Positions 5,408-7,436 of a stretch of 7,436 nt of DNA are shown here, in pieces. Positions within the stretch are counted from its first letter, which is position 1, and the number at the start of each line of letters is the position of its first letter. The translations under genes and the position numbers were made by a program. Origin of the DNA: Planctomycetaceae bacterium (GTDB taxonomy: Bacteria > Planctomycetota > Planctomycetia > Planctomycetales > Planctomycetaceae). Location of the stretch: the NCBI GenBank assembly GCA_020426065.1, contig JAGQQT010000194.1, positions 1 through 7,436 of the forward strand. Reading direction: 5' to 3'. Below the pieces are notes generated by a model, which was not told the origin of the DNA, ran no database searches, and was given only the letters and a program-made list of their open reading frames with translations.

Positions 5408-5977
5408 TTACGGGCTGACAATAACCTGGTTTTCACAGCAGTCGTCAGCGATGGCAATGATTGCCACGATCAGGGCAGCCACGGCAATACCGATCACAGC
5501 CCATTCACGGCGATTGAATCCGCCGAATCCACCGCCACCGCCGCCGCCACCGCCGCCGCCAACACAATCCTGTGCACGGGTGGCTTCACCAGTGACGATC
5601 AGGACTTTGGGTTTGGCAACGGGAGGAGCAACATTGCCTTCCCACAGACGGACAACACTCTGAGTTTTGTCTGTAGAAACCTGATACAGACCGCTCTTCA
5701 GATTGCTGATGACAAAGTCGCCATTTTCATTGGTGTTGGCACTGCCAACCAGTTTGCTGCCCAGGCTCACCTTAACGGTGGTGCCTTTTTCAATGGTTCC
5801 GTTTCCGTCAACCACTTTACCGGTCAAAGCGCCGTTGTTGAGCGAAACGTCAACAATCTGTGGCTGGCTGGCTACGTTGGTAGCCGGAGCATTTGGCTCA
5901 ACAGCCATGGCCGGGGAAACCATCCCAAAGCAGGCCAGGCAGGCAAGTGCCCATTGAATTTGTTTGAATTTCTTCAT
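5408..5977 (-). CDS. Paralogue C: exported carboxypeptidase-regulatory-like beta-sandwich protein with polyglycine linker and C-terminal TM helix
   Basis: This is a 189-residue protein and the first of the three paralogues in transcription order. It has a classical signal peptide (MKKFKQ, hydrophobic core, SPAMA before VEP, about 1-25) and an Asn/Ala/Pro-rich stretch. The beta-sandwich domain (about 41-129) contains GALTGKVVDGNGTIEKG, NENGDFVISNLKSGLYQV and VVRLWEGNVAPP...KPKVLIVTG. RAQDCV then leads into eleven consecutive glycines (140-150), FGGFNRREW, a strong hydrophobic helix (about 159-176) and the tail ADDCCENQVIVSP. The likely topology is an extracytoplasmic domain anchored by the C-terminal helix with a short acidic tail. 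ATG 5977 is preceded by two AAGGAT copies, one well spaced (8 bases) and one overlapping the start. Its own terminator follows the stop. It is read divergently from the aldolase gene. The fold assignment is good; the ligand and role are unknown. Confidence 0.8.
   Translation of the reverse strand: MKKFKQIQWALACLACFGMVSPAMAVEPNAPATNVASQPQIVDVSLNNGALTGKVVDGNGTIEKGTTVKVSLGSKLVGSANTNENGDFVISNLKSGLYQVSTDKTQSVVRLWEGNVAPPVAKPKVLIVTGEATRAQDCVGGGGGGGGGGGFGGFNRREWAVIGIAVAALIVAIIAIADDCCENQVIVSP
5528..5560 (-). repeat. Polyglycine codon tract in paralogue C
   Basis: Eleven consecutive glycine codons, mostly GGC and GGT with one GGA, give a near-perfect (GGC/GGT) trinucleotide tract. It joins the beta-sandwich to the membrane helix. 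Such tracts can change length by replication slippage in whole codons, which would alter linker length without breaking the frame. Confidence 0.85.
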
Positions 5978-6035
5978 CCTTGAGATCCTTCTGAAAAAAT
6001 GTTCGCAGTCCTGTCCAAGACTTTTGAGGGGGTTC

Positions 6036-6065
6036 GTTCAGCCTTCCGAAGCTGAACATATTTTT
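6036..6065 (+). terminator. Terminator-like hairpin in the C/aldolase intergenic region
   Basis: GTTCAGC (6036-6042) pairs perfectly with GCTGAAC (6051-6057). TTC/GAA inside the loop can extend the pairing, and ATATTTTT (6058-6065) follows on the + strand. It has the form of a + strand intrinsic terminator, yet no + strand gene lies upstream in this stretch. It might stop antisense transcripts crossing the paralogue array or act in the leader of gene C. Moderate stem GC makes it weak. Confidence 0.35.
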
Positions 6066-6220
6066 CGAAGATTCGTCAGAATGGGATTCCAGGAACGAAT
6101 CGACAGGTTTCGTATGATCCCCTTAATCCTATTAGTCGGAATTCTCTGTTCACTTAAGTAGCCTGACTCTGTCCGATAGGGTCTTTTGTACGATTTACAT
6201 CATTAACGTCCGCCAGAACT

Positions 6221-6257
6221 TCCAAGTTTGACATTTCACCAATCAGCGAACTTGGAT
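6221..6257 (+). promoter_or_regulatory. Candidate aldolase promoter/operator: inverted repeat over a TTGACA hexamer
   Basis: TTGACA (6228-6233) is a perfect sigma-70 type -35 hexamer. The best-placed -10, TTGGAT (6252-6257, 18-base spacing), matches only three of six consensus positions. The hexamers are overlapped by an inverted repeat, TCCAAGTTTG (6221-6230) and CGAACTTGGA (6247-6256), with 10-base arms and one G-T pair. A protein binding the repeat would cover the promoter. A promoter here would give a leader of about 120 bases. The sequences are seen; promoter and operator function are inferred. Confidence 0.35.
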
Positions 6258-6386
6258 TCTTTGACGTCAGCAAGATTCGCAGATTTTCGCACCGCAGTTT
6301 CTGGACGCTTTTCCCAGCGGAATTTATCATCAGGCGAAATATCTCGAACTTCGCTGAAATCTTGCCCCAGAGAGGTAGGTCATTCG

Positions 6387-7418
6387 ATGCCCATCGCAAC
6401 ACCGGAACAATATGGAAAAATGCTGGATGCTGCCCAAAAGGGTGATTACGCCTATCCAGCCATCAACATCACCTCTCTGGTCACCCTCAATGCGGCCCTG
6501 AAGGGGTTTGCAGACAAGAAATCAGATGGAATCATCCAGGTCTCACTGGGCGGAGGGAAATTCGCCTCGGGAATCAATGTGGGCAATGCCGCTGAGGGGG
6601 CAATTGTTCTGGCCGAAGCAGCTCACTACCTGGCCGACAAGTACAACATCCTGGTCGCCCTCCACACCGACCATTGCCAGCCGGACAAAGTCGACAGCTT
6701 CCTCAAACCACTGATCGCAGCCACAGCCAAACGGCGGGCTGCTGGAAAAGGGAATCTGTTCCAGTCCCACATGCTGGATGCTTCCGAGTTGCCACTCGCT
6801 GAAAACATGAAACTTTCCCAGGAACTGCTGAAACTTTGTGCAGAACAGGAAATCATTCTGGAAGTGGAAGCCGGCGTGGTGGGCGGCGAGGAAGACGGAG
6901 TCGATCACTCCGATGCCCCGGCCGAGAAACTGTACACCTCGCCCGAAGACATGCTGACCGTCTACGAGAAGCTGCAGGGCCTGGGCCGGTACATGTTTGC
7001 CGCCACCTTCGGCAATGTGCATGGCAGCTACAAGCCGGGTGCCGTCAAACTGCGGCCGGAAATCCTGCGGGACGGACAGCAGGCCGTGATGAAGCAGTAC
7101 GGCAAAGAGGCCGAGTTCGACCTGGTATTCCACGGTGGTTCCGGCACACCGATGGAGCAGATTCGGGAGACGCTGGATTACGGTGTGGTGAAGATGAACA
7201 TCGACACCGACACCCAGTACTCGTTCACCCGGCCGATCGTCGATCACATCATGAAGAATTACGATGGTGTGCTGAAGATTGACGGCGAGATCGGCAACAA
7301 GAAGACCTACGATCCCCGCAGCTACCTCGCCGCGGCCGAAAAACAGACCGCCCAGCGGATGTCGGCCGCCTGCGACGATCTGCTCTCCACCGGGAAAACG
7401 ATCTTCGGCAAGGTCTGA
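6387..7418 (+). CDS. fbaA: Class II fructose-bisphosphate aldolase
   Basis: This complete 343-residue zinc-dependent aldolase interconverts fructose 1,6-bisphosphate with dihydroxyacetone phosphate and glyceraldehyde 3-phosphate in cytosolic glycolysis and gluconeogenesis. It matches the class IIA (E. coli FbaA-like) type. HTDH is at 93-96, where D95 is the expected catalytic acid and H96 a zinc ligand. Further marks are GGEEDGVD (166-173), FGNVHG with zinc-ligand H212, HGGSG with H249, the phosphate/cation loop VVKMNIDTDTQ (268-277) and YDPR (308-311). Length is close to the family's usual 340-360 residues, and all key residues are present. ATG 6387 is chosen because the family N-terminus starts there and purine-rich AGAGG/TAGGT (6371-6380) precedes it; the frame extends upstream to 6228 without homology. 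Third-position GC rises markedly in the second half. The 18 bases after the stop show nothing. Confidence 0.96.
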   Translation: MPIATPEQYGKMLDAAQKGDYAYPAINITSLVTLNAALKGFADKKSDGIIQVSLGGGKFASGINVGNAAEGAIVLAEAAHYLADKYNILVALHTDHCQPDKVDSFLKPLIAATAKRRAAGKGNLFQSHMLDASELPLAENMKLSQELLKLCAEQEIILEVEAGVVGGEEDGVDHSDAPAEKLYTSPEDMLTVYEKLQGLGRYMFAATFGNVHGSYKPGAVKLRPEILRDGQQAVMKQYGKEAEFDLVFHGGSGTPMEQIRETLDYGVVKMNIDTDTQYSFTRPIVDHIMKNYDGVLKIDGEIGNKKTYDPRSYLAAAEKQTAQRMSAACDDLLSTGKTIFGKV

Positions 7419-7436
7419 CGTTCCCGCCCGGCGGAC

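Larger units (their letters stand above)
5978..6386. other. 409-base divergent intergenic region with several inverted repeats
   Basis: The region separates paralogue C (- strand) from the aldolase (+ strand) and must carry the control signals of both. I see no gene in it. Moving rightwards it holds a terminator-like hairpin (6036-6065), a nested stem, GATTCGT 6070-6076 with ACGAATC 6095-6101 and an inner GAAT/ATTC pair, and an inverted repeat overlapping a TTGACA hexamer (6221-6257). The aldolase leader follows. The aldolase reading frame stays open back to 6228, but that part has no Shine-Dalgarno-backed start and does not resemble the family. Confidence 0.6.

Noticed and set aside
5264..5983. 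Long open frame on the + strand opposite paralogue C
   Set aside because: It is antisense to a gene with a clear signal peptide, homologues on both sides, ribosome-binding site and terminator. Its own translation shows no recognisable domain.
6228..6386. N-terminal extension of the aldolase from ATG 6228
   Set aside because: The extra 53 residues have no family counterpart and overlap the candidate promoter; ATG 6387 has a purine-rich site and matches the family N-terminus.
6543..7247. Long open frame on the - strand inside the aldolase
   Set aside because: It is the antisense shadow of a GC3-rich conserved gene; its His/Val/Gln-rich product resembles no known protein.
1..7436. CRISPR arrays, tRNA/rRNA genes, insertion sequences or integrase genes
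   Set aside because: Reading by eye found no regularly spaced repeats, tRNA-like cloverleaf, transposase motifs or terminal inverted repeats with target duplications.

Overview
The window looks like a chromosomal stretch of a planctomycete (Planctomycetota, probably a Planctomycetaceae/Gimesia-like lineage). The main evidence is a DUF1571 protein, a family I know almost only from planctomycetes, together with a short SecA-like ATPase beside an HlyD-type adaptor, several small secreted beta-sandwich proteins, and moderate GC content. This lineage call is inference from family content; no marker RNA gene is present.

Layout. Positions 1-2669 (+ strand) hold an envelope/secretion-flavoured group: the 3' end of a SecA-like translocase ATPase (1-648), a periplasmic adaptor of the HlyD/RND-adaptor type (830-1747), and a tandem universal-stress-protein-like protein that has lost the ATP-binding signature (1809-2669). 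Convergent to these is a DUF1571 exported protein (2718-3506 or 3545, - strand). Positions 3583-3916 (+) carry what looks like a frameshifted remnant of a small exported protein. Positions 3843-5977 (- strand) contain three consecutive diverged paralogues, called C, B and A in transcription order. Each has a signal peptide, one carboxypeptidase-regulatory/CnaB-like beta-sandwich domain, a Gly/Cys-rich or polar linker, a C-terminal hydrophobic helix, and an acidic or polar tail ending in V-S-P at the carboxyl terminus. A strong intrinsic terminator follows C and another follows A; none was seen after B. After a 409-base intergenic region rich in inverted repeats, a complete class II (class IIA type) fructose-bisphosphate aldolase runs on the + strand (6387-7418).

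How the parts fit. The aldolase is a housekeeping glycolysis/gluconeogenesis enzyme and has no obvious tie to its neighbours. The most unusual element is the three-gene array with its shared domain order and nearly identical C-termini. It reads as a lineage-specific family of envelope-anchored or C-terminally processed surface/periplasmic proteins, expressed as C alone plus a B-A unit that may depend on read-through. The SecA-like/adaptor/USP-like group could belong to a dedicated export or envelope-maintenance system extending upstream of the window, but the partner genes are not visible here.
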